Source: Anthopleura xanthogrammica
Lineage: Eukaryota; Cnidaria; Anthozoa; Actiniaria; Actiniidae
NCBI GenBank assembly: GCA_964019055.1
Contig: OZ025206.1
Location: forward strand, 27,152,906-27,216,905
DNA: 64,000 bases
Direction: 5' to 3'
How positions within the stretch are numbered: the stretch's first letter is position 1; each line of letters opens with the position of its first letter. The notes under the pieces were generated by a model, which did no database searches, was not told the origin of the DNA, and was given only the letters and a program-made list of their open reading frames with translations. A program made the translations under genes and the position numbers. Below, in pieces: positions 1 to 10,370 of this stretch.

Positions 1-746
1 AAAACGACAGAGGAAAAAAATAAAGATACCATAATAATAATCACAGTAACGTTTCTAAAATAATATAACTAACTAGCTGAATAACAATTTACAATATGAG
101 GGTATGAGCCTAGAAACTAATTTTCGATATATAATGTGGCTAGATAAATAAGTACAATGTATATATCAATATATAGATAATAATAATAAATCGATTCACA
201 TTTGTGTAAGATGTTCAAATATAGGGACTATATATACGTAATTTGCACATTCCAAAACAATATTGCCGTTGCTAGTCAGAGGTTGCACCAAGCTTCAATT
301 TAAACTAGAAAAAATAAGCTTTGTTTTGCAGAAAAACCCGAGAAAACGGACTTTGAAAGTAGGTCTCGGCGATTTCTCAGTAGAAAAATTAGAAGAGTGC
401 CTACCAAAGATCTTGTTAAATCAATATAAATACTCTTAACGAGAATAAATTATCAATAACAATAATAATGATAATAATAATAATAATAATAATGATAATA
501 ATAATAATAATAATAATAATGATAATAATAATAATAATAATAATAAAGAACTATTTTGAACTTTAACATTTTAAGAACATAATAATAATAACTTTATTTC
601 ACAATAATTATAATAACAATAATAAAGAAGACAATAATAGCAATAATTAATTATAATGTTAAAACGAGCGATATTAAAGGATCTAAAAAACAAAAAATTA
701 TAAAATATGTAAAAAATTATTAAGAAGAAAAATATTTAAAAATAAA
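1..746. other. AT-rich intergenic DNA
   Basis: No coding signal is visible. The stretch is very AT-rich and contains an AAT/GAT-type microsatellite near 461-546, with scattered shorter AAT tracts to about 640. It probably lies downstream of the minus-strand retroelement remnant that ends at 747. Confidence 0.6.
461..546. repeat. (AAT)n microsatellite with GAT interruptions
   Basis: A trinucleotide run of AAT units is interrupted by regularly placed GAT units, at about 471, 493 and 521. The interruptions suggest an old array that is no longer homogenised. Confidence 0.9.
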
Positions 747-1118
747 TCAATTGATTTCTGTTGTATTTACATTAAGTTTAAAATCAAATAAAAAGTCATT
801 GTTCTTATAAAAAGGAACTCGTGACCCACGTACACATAGATTAATGGATCTAAGTATTTCAAAGGATAGTTTTGTTCTTATGTATGTGATTGTTTCTGCA
901 TATGGCTCGTTCGTTTTCCTTGAAATCTTCTCTGCCAGCGCCTTTAGAAACATTTGACACTCTGTACCCATACCACCATTCGTTCCAAAGACCAAAGGGG
1001 TAAAACTTCCCATTTCCACATCCAGGATCCTTTCTTCGTATTTTCGTTTCTTTTTTAAGAACTGTCCATCTGTGCATAAGAGGGTAAAGAACCCCTTTTC
1101 GAAATAAAAACATTTTAG
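747..1118 (-). mobile_element. C-terminal fragment of a transposable-element polyprotein
   Basis: A minus-strand frame is open from about 1118 down to a stop at 747, with a first ATG at 1019. Its landmarks are YEERILDVEMGSFTPLVFG, then GGMG, then PYAET, then TKLSF and RGSR near the end. From memory this order of motifs is typical of the C-terminal tail of reverse-transcriptase polyproteins that are abundant in cnidarian and fish genomes; I could not run a search to confirm it. No catalytic domain lies upstream and the frame is closed by a stop near 1125, so the copy is truncated and not functional. It is probably separate from the LINE remnant at 1521-2410. Alternatively it could be a domesticated fragment, for which I see no evidence. 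Confidence 0.5.
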
Positions 1119-1439
1119 AGGATTTTAGATTAAACAACCATGAAGCAAATATTTTATAAATAGTCAGTATATCATTGTTTTAGTAATTTATTATATTATT
1201 ATTATTATATAAATAATAATATAAATAGTGATATAAATTTTTCTTTTTATAAAATTTTTTCCTTTTTTTAAAATTCTATATAAAATATATATTAGTAATA
1301 AGTTTCAGTTTTAAGTATTAGTATTAGGATTAAGTATTAGTTTTTCAGTATTCAGTATTAAGTACCATGTTTCTAATATTTTGTAAAAGTATTGAGATTT
1401 TTATAATTATTATTATATATGGATTCAATAAATAGTGGT

Positions 1440-1440
<1 letters not shown>

Positions 1441-1476
<36 letters not shown>

Positions 1477-1521
1477 TAATAATAATAATAATAATGATGA
1501 TGATGATGATGATAATAATAT
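1441..1521. repeat. (AAT)n/(GAT)n microsatellite
   Basis: AAT units grade into a short GAT block. The array abuts the truncated 3' edge of the minus-strand LINE reverse transcriptase, directly after the codons for its motif A, so the repeat marks the break point. Confidence 0.9.
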
Positions 1522-2410
1522 CAAATGCGGCTGAAAGATCAAGCATCAGCAGCAGTAGAACACAGCATTTTTCATCAACAGATCGAAGTATGTCATTATG
1601 AATCTTAAGCAGTCTCTGTTCAGTTTTTTATCCAAATTGTTAGTCACAATGTAACGGTCGAGTTGAGATGCAGCAGCCTTTTCAACACATTTTGATATGA
1701 ATGTTAAGTTAGAAATAGGTCTATAATTATGCAAGATTTCATTATCCAACGATGGCCTCTTGATGATGGGAGTGACAGCAGCTCTTTTTAATTGTGAAGG
1801 GACCACGCCCTGGCTCAGTCAGACCTAGTAAAGACAGGTAATAGAATGTCAAAACAGTCCTTCATTAATAATGCAGGCAGAGAATCAAGAAAACAAGACT
1901 TGTACAATGAGTTGCCGACCAGTTTAGATAAGTCATATTCGGTGATAGGAACAAACTCACTCAGCTCCGAAGGACAGGGAAGAGAGTCCATGAAGGGATT
2001 TACAGCATTCAGACATTTAACATTAAGATTTCCCTTGATGACAGTGACCTTTGTAGTAAAGAATTCAGCAAACCTATCACAAAGTTCAGTAGGAATTGTA
2101 TAAGTCGGGAGAATGCAATCAGCTTTGCGATGCAGTACGTAGCTTGCCAACGGTCTTTTAAAAGCACCCTCTGATTGCGTTGGTTTTCTTTGATTAAAAT
2201 AGAGTGGTACTCCATTTATGACTGCGTTGACATAAAGATCCCGGTCGATCTTAGATCTAGATTTACGCCACTTTCGTTCAAACTTCCTCCTCTTCAATTT
2301 TTGAATTGAGATGTCGTTTGAGTACCACGTTGCATTAGGACGGATAGTAATAGAGCGTTTTTGTAAAGGTGCATGCTCATTCAATAGATCAGACTTTTTG
2401 AGCTTTTACA
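1521..2410 (-). mobile_element. Degenerate non-LTR retrotransposon (CR1/L2-like) RT fragment
   Basis: Read on the minus strand, the fragment starts with a linker region ([12 protein letters not shown], then a WYSNDI motif and basic residues) that normally sits between the endonuclease and reverse transcriptase. It continues into RT block 1 (VVPSQLKRAAVTPIIKRPS, then HNYRPISNL) and ends with LLLLMLDLSAAFD, the RT motif A. At least two frame breaks are visible: one near 1806-1815, between the LLPVFTR and QGVVPSQ segments, and one near 1605-1620, where residues between NNL and TETA are missing and the frame shifts again. The endonuclease, motifs B to E and the 3' end are absent. It is a dead, 5'- and 3'-truncated copy. 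Assignment to the CR1/L2 group is by motif memory only. Confidence 0.8.
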
Positions 2411-2454
2411 TTTTTGGAAATGTGTTGCTAAGATGTTTATGAAGAACTTCATTT

Positions 2455-2708
2455 ATCCATCCATCCATCCATCCATCCATCCATCCATCCATCCATCCAT
2501 CCGTCCGTCCGTCCGTCCGTCCGTCCGTCCGTCCGTCCGTCCGTCCGTCCGTCCATCCGTCCATCCGTCCATCCGTCCATCCGTCCATTCATCCGTCCGT
2601 CCGTCCGTCCGTCCGTCTTTCTGATCGTTCGATCGTTCGATCGTTCGATCGTCCGTCCGTCTGTCTGATCGTTCGATCGTTCGATCGTCCATTCATTCAT
2701 TCATTCAT
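2455..2708. repeat. Composite tetranucleotide/octanucleotide array
   Basis: The array runs as (ATCC)n, then (GTCC)n, mixed ATCC/GTCC, (GTTCGATC)n blocks, and finally (ATTC)n. It sits immediately 5' (in minus-strand terms) of the LINE remnant. Because it lacks stops, it yields spurious Pro/Ser/His and Asp/Gly/Trp frames on both strands. Confidence 0.9.
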
Positions 2709-2769
2709 TAGACGTTCTTGCTATAACGAACATTTTCGAAATCTCGTGCTGTTGGAACAAAAGATGTAT

Positions 2770-2775
2770 GGATTA
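2770..2775 (-). promoter_or_regulatory. Candidate K50-homeodomain (Otx/Crx-type) site
   Basis: The plus strand reads GGATTA, which is TAATCC on the minus strand, about 270 bp upstream of the ATG of the ASMT-like gene. TAATCC is the established target of K50 homeodomains such as Otx. A six-base site occurs by chance roughly once every kilobase or two, so occupancy is only a hypothesis. Confidence 0.25.
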
Positions 2776-3045
2776 TTTTTTTGATTTTGTTGTTTAGAAA
2801 TACTAGTAGTATTGATAATGATAATTAGACTGAATCAGCGTTTCACACGAGCAATGCCACATTTATTATTTTAAAAAAATATCTAAAATAGTTTCCGCCC
2901 TTGTTTGCTTTTTGCTTCTTTTTTTTTGTTTTTTTGCGCCAATTGGAAAATTTTACGGGCAACGTACTATATAATGTTGATCATATCAGTGATCAAATGA
3001 TTTATAAATCCAATTCTCTCTTCCTAGACAATCTCTTCATCAGTA

Positions 3046-3589
3046 ATGTCTTCACCAGTACCGCAAAAAGTGTTTGATTACATTCACGGATTCTGTGCCT
3101 CCCAGACTATATTCACCGCCTGTGAATTGGGAATCTTTGATGTTGTTGGAACACCACAGCCATCCAACAAAATAGCAGAACAACTCTCTGCCGACCACGA
3201 TGCCGTGTGCAGACTTTTAGATGCTCTGGTTACCCTGGAACTGTTGGTCAGACATGGTGATAAACCAGACGAGGCTCTCTACTCCAATTCTTCGATTGGA
3301 GATTGTTTTAGAAAGTCAAGTCCAACATATATGTATGGGTATGTGATGCACGTTATGAAAACAAACAAGCCTCTAACGGGTAACCTGACGAGCGCAATTC
3401 GTGAAGGAAAAAGCCAGTGGCAAAGAACCTTTAATACCACATCTAACGACCTGTTCAAGAATAACTACTCTAGCAAGGAAAAGTTGATACACTTTCAAGA
3501 GGGTATGCGAGGCTCTGTCAAGTCTGCTACAAGTACCTTCGCGACTGCGTTTGATTTGAGTCGTTTTCAGCGACTGTGTGACATTGGAG
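3046..3589 (+). CDS. ASMT: ASMT-like exon 1
   Basis: Encodes residues 1-181 plus the first base of codon 182: the dimerisation domain and the start of the SAM-binding loop (LCDIG). The donor is GGAG/gttagt. The exon has no internal stop, and the codon completed by exon 2 rebuilds the glycine-rich motif. Confidence 0.9.
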
Positions 3590-4465
3590 GTTAGTCAGTT
3601 GTGCATGTTACTTATCTTACATACTATAAACAAGTATTAAGTCGTAGCTGAGTTAAATTAACCTCAAAAGCTGCATTGGTGTTCCTATTCGTTCGCCCGC
3701 AACCAGATGGAATACACCTATTTCAATTAACGTTGATAACGGGCCGGAGATCTAAAATGGTCGATCTGAGACCAATAGGAATTGGTGGGTGTCAACATAG
3801 ATTTTCGTTTATTAATGCGATAATTAAGTGACACAAATTAGCAATTCAATACAATTTAAGCGTGATTGCAACTATGTATTTCCCTGATTTATTAGATGAG
3901 CAATTCAGCCTCCCACAATACTAGTGGAGGAATGACGGGAACCGGAAGCGCCTTACAGCGACTGCGCAGGAGGCTACAGCTGTGCAAAGGCTGAAGATCA
4001 ATGCTAAAAATAAAAAAAAAAACCCAATTGTCCAAAATAGAGACTATTCATTTTTAGAAAAAACCTACTAATGGTCTATCACCAATCGAGCCCTGTGATT
4101 GGCTGAGCTACTAGGGGTCTATTAGTGATAGACCTCTAGTAGCGAAAAGCGCCGGTTTTGAAAACCAAAAATATATATTTAAAGCAAAATCCAAAACTTT
4201 TTGGATCCTTTCATTGGACCGATTAGTAGGTTTTTACTAAAACAATTAGACCTCTCGCCCTCATGGCCTACGAGTCAATAGCCCATTCTGCCTTCGGCCT
4301 TCGGCCTCATGGCCTATTGACTCGTAGACCATTCGGACTCGAGGACTAATTGTTAAATAGATATCAATTTAGGTGTTGGGCGGTATCGGTAAATACCCCT
4401 TCCCCGCTCAGAGATCTGTTAGTAAAGCGCCTTAGAATTTTAGATTTGCGCGCTATATAAATAAA

Positions 4466-4524
<59 letters not shown>

Positions 4525-6499
4525 GATTATTATCATTATAGTGACTATTTTACTTACACTATTTTATTATATTGGTTGGGAACGCTTGCTTTATGAAAAC
4601 ACGTACACAGTACACTCAAGCACTTTCTTTTGCGTCATTCCTATCCAAAGTAGAATCTAGTTCTAATTTGTATTTTATAAAAGAAATAAAACACTTGCTT
4701 GCTGCCCGGCGTGCAATTATAAAGCACGAAGGGGTTGGCAGGACACGAGAGAAGTGTTAGCTAGGAAAAGAACGACGCATAGCGCTCGTGTTTTCCGCTA
4801 TTTCTTTAACACAAATGTTGTTTAGCATACATACAAGAAGACAGTACATTCGCTTTTGCGCTTTGACTGTTGTTTTTGGGGACCTTTTGAGGACAAAATC
4901 CAGGACTTTATTTACTTCCAGAGGTGACGATATGGGTAACCCCACCCAGGGGGTAACACCACCTGTCTCATTTACATCGGGTCTCACAAGATGACTACTG
5001 GTTTGATCTAATCCCTTTAATTTTATTCCAAAATTAGGTGGTACTGGCGATGTTTCCTATGCTATGTGTATGGCCTACCCCAATATGAAAATCACCATGT
5101 TTGATCTGCCCAACGTGGTCGAGGTTTCACCACACTTTAAGCCGCCCTTGAATGAATGCCCAAACCAGCAGAATATCACCTTTGTAGGAGGAGACTTCTT
5201 CAAGCCTAACCTACCACCCGCTGACCTGTACGTACTCACACACATCCTTCATGACTGGGGTCCAGGTGAATGTGATGCTATATTAGACAACGTATTCAAC
5301 AGCCTTCAATCAGGTAACGTTTAGTAAGAAATTTAAATATCAATATATTTAATCACGAAATAGAAAATAAGCGCGCGTGCTGTGTGCGTTATGAGAGCAC
5401 GCAGCACGCGCGTCCAGCTAATCTGATAACAAATAATAACCAATCAGAATCTAGAGGATTTGCAAAACTGAGATGTCATCCCTAGTAGCCAGGTTAATCG
5501 GGAAACTGTCATTTCTTTATTTCATTTTCTTACTCGATGATGAATATTATAGGAAATGTTTTCAAAATATCCAAAAACCTCTTCTGAAAATCTAGATTTA
5601 TCTCAGATATAAGTCAATTTTTGCCAGTTCATGACACCTCAGTTTTGTGTTTTGGTGGGTTTACTTGAGAGTCACTAGTAGTAAAACACACAAGAAAAGA
5701 AGACAAAAACCTGGGTCGAGTCATCTGATTTGCATTAATTTTCAAATTTTAAACCTCGCTCTCATGCCCGCCCGCGATACTTTCGAAAATGTATGTCACA
5801 TCTCGGAAGCAAACTATTTATTGAAAGCATGGGATGAGATTTAAGCCAACAATCCTATTTAAAAAAATTTTGAATTAAGAAGCCTTACTCCTAATAGAAG
5901 ACATAGCCGGGTGTTTTCCATTTGTCCAGGAAAACCGGTTAATGTAACCGAGGCATGAACGGTTCTAATGGAACAGTTCAAACCGACTATACACCTGATC
6001 GATGGTCCGTCATCTTGAAAGTTTTCGTCATGAACGCGCAAATTAGAGAACTGGGCTTCCGAGAAATTCTTCAAATGGTTTGGACAATTCCAATTGGTTC
6101 GTACCAACCGGGATGACTAGACAAGCTCGAAAGGTTTTCCACTTTTTTCGGTTGGAAGTTCCGAAAAGGTGACTGTTCTAGTTGTATTCCAACCGATAAT
6201 ACCGGTTTTCCTAGAGACGTTTCCTAGTACACGTTTTACTATGTCATGGTCAATTGTGAATTTACTTATTGTGTTCCATAGGTGGAGGTGTTTTGTTAGG
6301 AGAACGTCTCATATATGACGATAGGTCTGGCCCTATGACTCCAATTTACTGGTCTCTCATCATGCGCTGTATTTCTGATGGCCGTGAGAGTTCTGGATTG
6401 GATTACAAACGCTTGTTGGAGAAACATGGTTTTAAGGATGTCCAAGTGAAGTATACTCATTCCAATCTTTTAGATGCAGTATTGGCTATCAAGCCTTGA
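3046..6499 (+). CDS. ASMT: Acetylserotonin O-methyltransferase-like enzyme (3 exons)
   Basis: This gene encodes a 345-residue class I SAM-dependent O-methyltransferase from exons 3046-3589, 5038-5313 and 6282-6499, joined at GT/AG introns that both split a codon after its first base. Vertebrate ASMT methylates N-acetylserotonin to melatonin and is also about 345 residues long. Residues 1-100 form the helical dimerisation domain (FDYIHGF, ACELGIFD, LLDALVTLELL). DIGGGTGD (179-186) is SAM motif I, and FDLPNVV follows at 203-209. GGDFF is at 232-236, and HDW at 253-255 supplies the catalytic His. The C-terminus carries GGGVLLGERL and a terminal DAVLAIKP. All expected motifs are intact. Cnidarians often carry several ASMT-like paralogues, so the true substrate could be a different hydroxy-indole or phenol. 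Position 3046 is the first ATG and aligns with the usual family start. Confidence 0.9.
4024..4355. repeat. Nested inverted-repeat element in ASMT intron 1
   Basis: Three stem-loops follow one another. The outer pair is AAAAACCTACTAAT near 4058-4073 with its complement at 4220-4235. Inside it, GCTACTAGGGGTCTAT (4107-4122) pairs with ATAGACCTCTAGTAGC (4128-4143). A third hairpin has arms at 4243-4281 and 4314-4352 around a CTTCGGCC-rich loop. The structure resembles non-autonomous fold-back or MITE DNA. No coding capacity is present. Confidence 0.7.
4395..4525 (+). mobile_element. SINE-like 3' tail with (ATT)n
   Basis: A segment ending in GCGCGCTATATAAATAAAG runs directly into a perfect (ATT)n tract at 4462-4524. 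Tails of this form (GCGCTATATAAAT followed by a short tandem repeat) are, from memory, common to SINE/LINE 3' ends in marine invertebrates. The 5' half of the element was not identified. It lies in the sense direction inside ASMT intron 1. Confidence 0.45.
5009..5014 (+). promoter_or_regulatory. Candidate K50-homeodomain site in ASMT intron 1
   Basis: CTAATCCC, a perfect core TAATCC in a Crx-like context, lies about 24 bp before exon 2. It is listed because Otx proteins are known regulators of ASMT genes in vertebrates. No enrichment is claimed. Confidence 0.2.
5038..5313 (+). CDS. ASMT: ASMT-like exon 2
   Basis: The acceptor is aaaattag/GTGGTACTGG and the donor is TCAATCAG/gtaacg. It carries the remainder of SAM motif I, the acidic ribose-binding segment (TMFDLP) and the catalytic HDW. 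The length of 276 nt keeps phase 1 at both ends. Confidence 0.9.
5371..5412. repeat. GC-rich perfect-core hairpin after exon 2 donor
   Basis: The arms around CGCGCGTGCTG and CAGCACGCGCG enclose a short loop and begin 58 bp after the exon 2 donor of the ASMT-like gene. The local GC content is far above the surrounding DNA. Confidence 0.75.
5924..6214. mobile_element. Putative non-autonomous TIR element in ASMT intron 2
   Basis: The ends CCAGGAAAACCGGT (5926-5939) and ACCGGTTTTCCTAG (6201-6214) form a terminal inverted repeat of about 14 bp enclosing about 290 bp. The interior has repeated AACCG-type motifs and no open frame of note. No clear target-site duplication was found, so the boundaries are approximate. 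Confidence 0.5.
6282..6499 (+). CDS. ASMT: ASMT-like exon 3 (terminal)
   Basis: The acceptor is ttccatag/GTGGAGG. It encodes the final strands of the Rossmann-like domain, from GGGVLLGER to AIKP, with a TGA stop ending at 6499. Confidence 0.9.
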
Positions 6500-6601
6500 A
6501 ATCAAAGGTCTATTTATTATGAACATGATGCATTTTGCCGGTCATAAAGTATTCAGCAAATAGGCCCTTTGTAATACAGTAAAATTTCAATATTCTCAGG
6601 T

Positions 6602-6607
6602 AATAAA
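6602..6607 (+). promoter_or_regulatory. Poly(A) signal of ASMT-like gene
   Basis: A canonical AATAAA lies about 103 bp downstream of the TGA stop. It is the first such hexamer after the coding region, implying a short 3' UTR. Confidence 0.6.
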
Positions 6608-6842
6608 AATTTTACATTGAAAATAACTCGCGAAGCATTCTGGTAGTGGTAGTAGAATGAAGTTATTATGCGAAAGCCAAAAGGTCAACTGCGCACAATC
6701 ATTGTCATGCCCAAAATGAAGTTTAAAAAGTATGTAAATATAATGGGTTTATGGATATCCATATATCCTGAAAGTTAACCCATACACCCATAATTCAATG
6801 CACTGACTAGCGTAGGGAGGGGGCATTGGGCTACCCTGGTTG

Positions 6843-6856
6843 CCCCCCCCCCCCCC
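6843..6856. repeat. Poly-C run
   Basis: Fourteen consecutive C, the first of three long C runs in the window (also at 9999 and 56659). Confidence 0.95.
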
Positions 6857-7261
6857 AATTTCTGGGTCAATTTTGCTACTTTTTTGCGTGAAAAAACTTT
6901 TCCCAGAACGTAGGAAAAAATTTAATTCTGGAAACCCTATTTGAAAATTTCACTGGAAGTATGGCTCAGTACCTCCTCTGGTTTCGAATTTTTACGGTCC
7001 CCGGCCTCCTTTCTCAGATTCCTTGATCCGTCCCCATTCCCCCTTAATATATAAAAACGAGTCATGGCATGGAAAGAATCCTAAATTTTCAAAAGGAAGG
7101 CAGATGGCATCTGCAAAACAAAGCATGCTAATTAATGATGTAATTTTGGTGGCGACAGAAAGCTACAAGTTCTATGAATTACTTTGCCTTGTAAGTTATT
7201 ACTTTGCATTTATACGCGCGCGCGTGTACTTGTCACGAAACCTATTCAAGCAGTTGAAGTT

Positions 7262-7800
7262 TTATACATTCGTTAAGGATGTTCGCGGACAAAAATGTTT
7301 CCCATGTTTTTTTTCTTCAAACTTCGCTTGGCGAAACAAGACCATCATAGAAGTTCCCTGAGCAAATAAAAAATGGGGTCACCGTTCTCGTTTAGGAGTG
7401 AGATGATATTAAAATTCAGCCCTTTTCTTGTCGAAAATCGCTTGCGCGCAATACATACAAGTCGAGCAATTAAGTCATTTTTGTTGTTGAAAAACTAAAT
7501 GGATTGCTAAACATTTTTTGAAATAACCATCTAATAACCCAATGATAAATATTATGTGTAAATATTTCTGAATACATACAAATAGCTTGTAGTTTTTGGT
7601 TCGAATTTACAGCCACCATGCACCATTCGGTGACGTTTTGGCCGTAATGTAGAATGAAATTTTCATCCAAATACATGTTTTCGTTATGATTTTCCCATAT
7701 TTTTTTCTTCAAATTTGGAACACTGACAGCTTATGTAATTCTTTATCAAATACTGAAATAAAAAATGGGGGTCACCGTTGTTGTTCTCGAGATATAGCCG
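7262..7800. repeat. Two diverged copies of a dispersed repeat
   Basis: A module containing TTCCCATGTTTTTT, then TTCTTCAAA, then AAATAAAAAATGGGGTCACC occurs at about 7297-7400. It recurs, diverged and with a different spacer, at about 7689-7790. The intervening DNA shows no gene. The repeat type is unidentified; an old non-autonomous element is likely. Confidence 0.6.
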
Positions 7801-7912
7801 ATCGAAATCGTTTTCCCAACGAGCGTGACGGAGTTTGATCTTGAAAAACATAGGTCACGCGCGCGCTGTCGCGCTTTATGCGCAGAACAGATGCGCACGA
7901 ACAATGCCCGCG

Positions 7913-7940
7913 AATACAATACAATACAATAATACAATAC
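7913..7940. repeat. (AATAC)n microsatellite
   Basis: Short pentanucleotide array of AATAC units with one irregular unit. Confidence 0.85.
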
Positions 7941-7944
7941 TTTT

Positions 7945-9160
7945 TATTTACATTCTTTTTACATTTTTAAATACTTATGTTCTAATTACAAATTAATCAT
8001 TTAATTACATTTTTCTTTTCGTATATTTTTGATATTAGTAAATTTTTGGAATGTCAGTGTCTAAATTAACACTTAGTTTTCGAGTTAGACACTGTCATTT
8101 GTAATTGTTTTATCAAGAGCGGTACAAAAATATTAATTACGATACTAAATAATAGCGATTGAACGTCCTTAACTGACCTGATGATAGCCATCAGCCCAAA
8201 AGCTTGGTGATTCAAAATTCTTTTTTGGTCGAGGAAACTTGAGTTGTCAGGACAAGGCAATTTTACGCCATATGTCAGGCACGAAAACTGACAAATAGCA
8301 GGTTATAGAAGAACATGTTGAAGATCGATTCTTCATAATGAACGTTTTTAATTAATTTTTCTTCGGTAGCTATTCTAAATTTCTCTTTGTAAGGTGTTTG
8401 CGTTCTTATTTCCTTTTCTCTAACATGTTTCCCATGCCATCCCATCTTCGTCCATCCCATCCCTTCTTTCCCAATTCACTCCTTTTTCCTTCCAACCTCG
8501 GTTCCTCTCTGTTTGTCTTACTTTATCAATGCCTTTTTCTTTCTTTCTGTTCGTGTGTTTCTTTGCTTGTCGTGGAAAAGAATAATGGATCTCTACATTA
8601 GAATTATAGATTAGAATGACATCAACAAAGCTAGAAACCTTCAGACAAAAATATTAATTTCTTGAGAAGTTATGAGAATTTTTAAATGTGAAAAACACCA
8701 CAACTAGGCTAGCAAGGAAACAGATTATCTTTCAGTTTTTTCATAGTTTGCCAGTATATACTAATGTAAACTAAAACTGTATTGTCTAAGGAAATGAAAT
8801 CATCAAAACTAAGGAAACTTTAGGGAATTTCCACCTTGATTCGATCCGAGGCGATTGAAGCTACTTAAGTTAAAACTTGCGATGAACTCTTGTACAAAAG
8901 TCTAAACTTTAATAGATAAGCTTTAGATTAGTGGTAGCTTTTCTTGTGAGATGACGTTAATTTGCAGCTTATTCTTCATATCGTTTAAAACAGTTTGGAG
9001 TACGTATGAATACTGTGTTTTGTACGTCATTTTGTGAAGATAATATCATGCAGAGCTGGACCTATACTGGTGCGCACCTCCTGGCAAAAGGTATTTGGAA
9101 AGAAAACGGGAAAAGGACATAAAATCTATGATGGATGATAGATGTTTGAGGACGTTTGGA
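7945..9160. other. Intergenic DNA without recognised features
   Basis: AT-rich, with a pyrimidine-rich stretch near 8400-8560. Short frames on both strands look random and have no recognisable domain. Confidence 0.5.
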
Positions 9161-9168
9161 CACCAGTC

Positions 9169-9306
9169 AATAAACCCCTTGCAGTACGTCGGAATGTAGC
9201 TCAATTTGGAGGGCAAAACAAAAGAATTTTAAACTCCTGAAAATTGGAAACTATTGTTTTGCCCTCCAAGTTGAACTGCATTCCGACGTGCTGCAAGAGG
9301 TCTATT
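9169..9306. mobile_element. Fold-back (MITE-like) element
   Basis: The arms at 9178-9221 and 9254-9297 are about 44 bp and match at all but about five positions (core GGAGGGCAAAACAA and its complement). Weaker pairing extends outward to 9306. The right edge carries AAGAGGTCTATT, an end motif shared with the element at 30494-30620. There is no coding capacity. Confidence 0.7.
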
Positions 9307-9779
9307 ATCTAGCCAACATTGCAGGCGTTCCTGGTTGGAATGGGAAATATTGGGGCCTAGGAGAAAGGAGGGGGAAGCCTGCTCACAGCCATAACCTTTT
9401 TGGACAATTAAAATTCGCCGTCTTCGTTTAGTTTTAGAAGAAGCAAACTTTAACCTCAGATTTTGAAGACATTTCTTTTGCAAATGTTATCAATATAACA
9501 TATAAGAGTAGCATCGTAAACATGGTAGCTTGTTCTCCCGCCATTTTCGAATTACGCGCGGTCTATCGAGAATAGGTCAAAATTTTGTAATGGAAACCCA
9601 CCCGTTGATCGTTAAGAAATTTAGACTTGTCAAAGGTGCAAGTTTACACTGATACCCAGGCAGCTACAAAATAACAATTTATTAGCCCGCTTCTCATATA
9701 TAAATTAATTCAGTTATGACACTCTATATACTCTATAATGCACTATTTTAAAAGAAGTTAGACACTATCTAAAATGGAT

Positions 9780-10060
9780 GAGTGGTGGTGGTGTTACCTG
9801 TATATATACCCCTCTCACAACAAGAGCAGAAGGTAGAATCTTCATAATGAACAATATAGAAAATGGGTGGATTTATAAATTGAGATGATGGGTGCGGGCA
9901 TAGTCCACTCCCCTGACCAAAACAGAGCAGAAACTGGGAATCTTCATACTCCTAATGACCATGAAAAGGTGGATGGAAGTAGTGGGTAGAGGCATATACC
10001 CCCCCCCCCCCTAACCAAGAAAAGGTAGGTGGTGGCGGGTAATACCCCGCCCCCTAAATC
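9780..10060. repeat. Degenerate tandem repeat, G/C-rich, with poly-C
   Basis: About three irregular units of 90-100 bp share AGAGCAGAA, AATCTTCATA and a C-rich block. The C-rich block of the third unit has expanded to 13 C at 9999-10011. Confidence 0.55.
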
Positions 10061-10370
10061 AGGTCCCTAGCTAGGATCATTATTATACAGATTACATGTT
10101 CCAGTTTTTAGTTCTCGAATATTGATTGTAGTTACCGAACAAAGCATTTTGTCGCTCTTCATGTATGAGTCTGTATGCAAATTAAACACTCTACAAATGC
10201 CCAGGATATCAACTACCCAGAATACCCCTCGCTCTTATTTGTGAAAACCCTCTATATAGAACTGTCGGAGTCGTCAGTCTTGAGTTTCATTTGCTTCAGA
10301 TTCCTAGTATTTCATAAAGTACATCATGATCTTGGCTCCCATGCATGTATTGTTATTTTAAACATTCTTC

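Noticed and set aside
1546..2384. LINE frames as functional genes
   Set aside because: Frame breaks, missing endonuclease and missing RT motifs after A show it is a dead fragment.
2406..2700. Pro/Ser/His-rich and Asp/Gly/Trp-rich frames
   Set aside because: Products of the composite tetranucleotide array.
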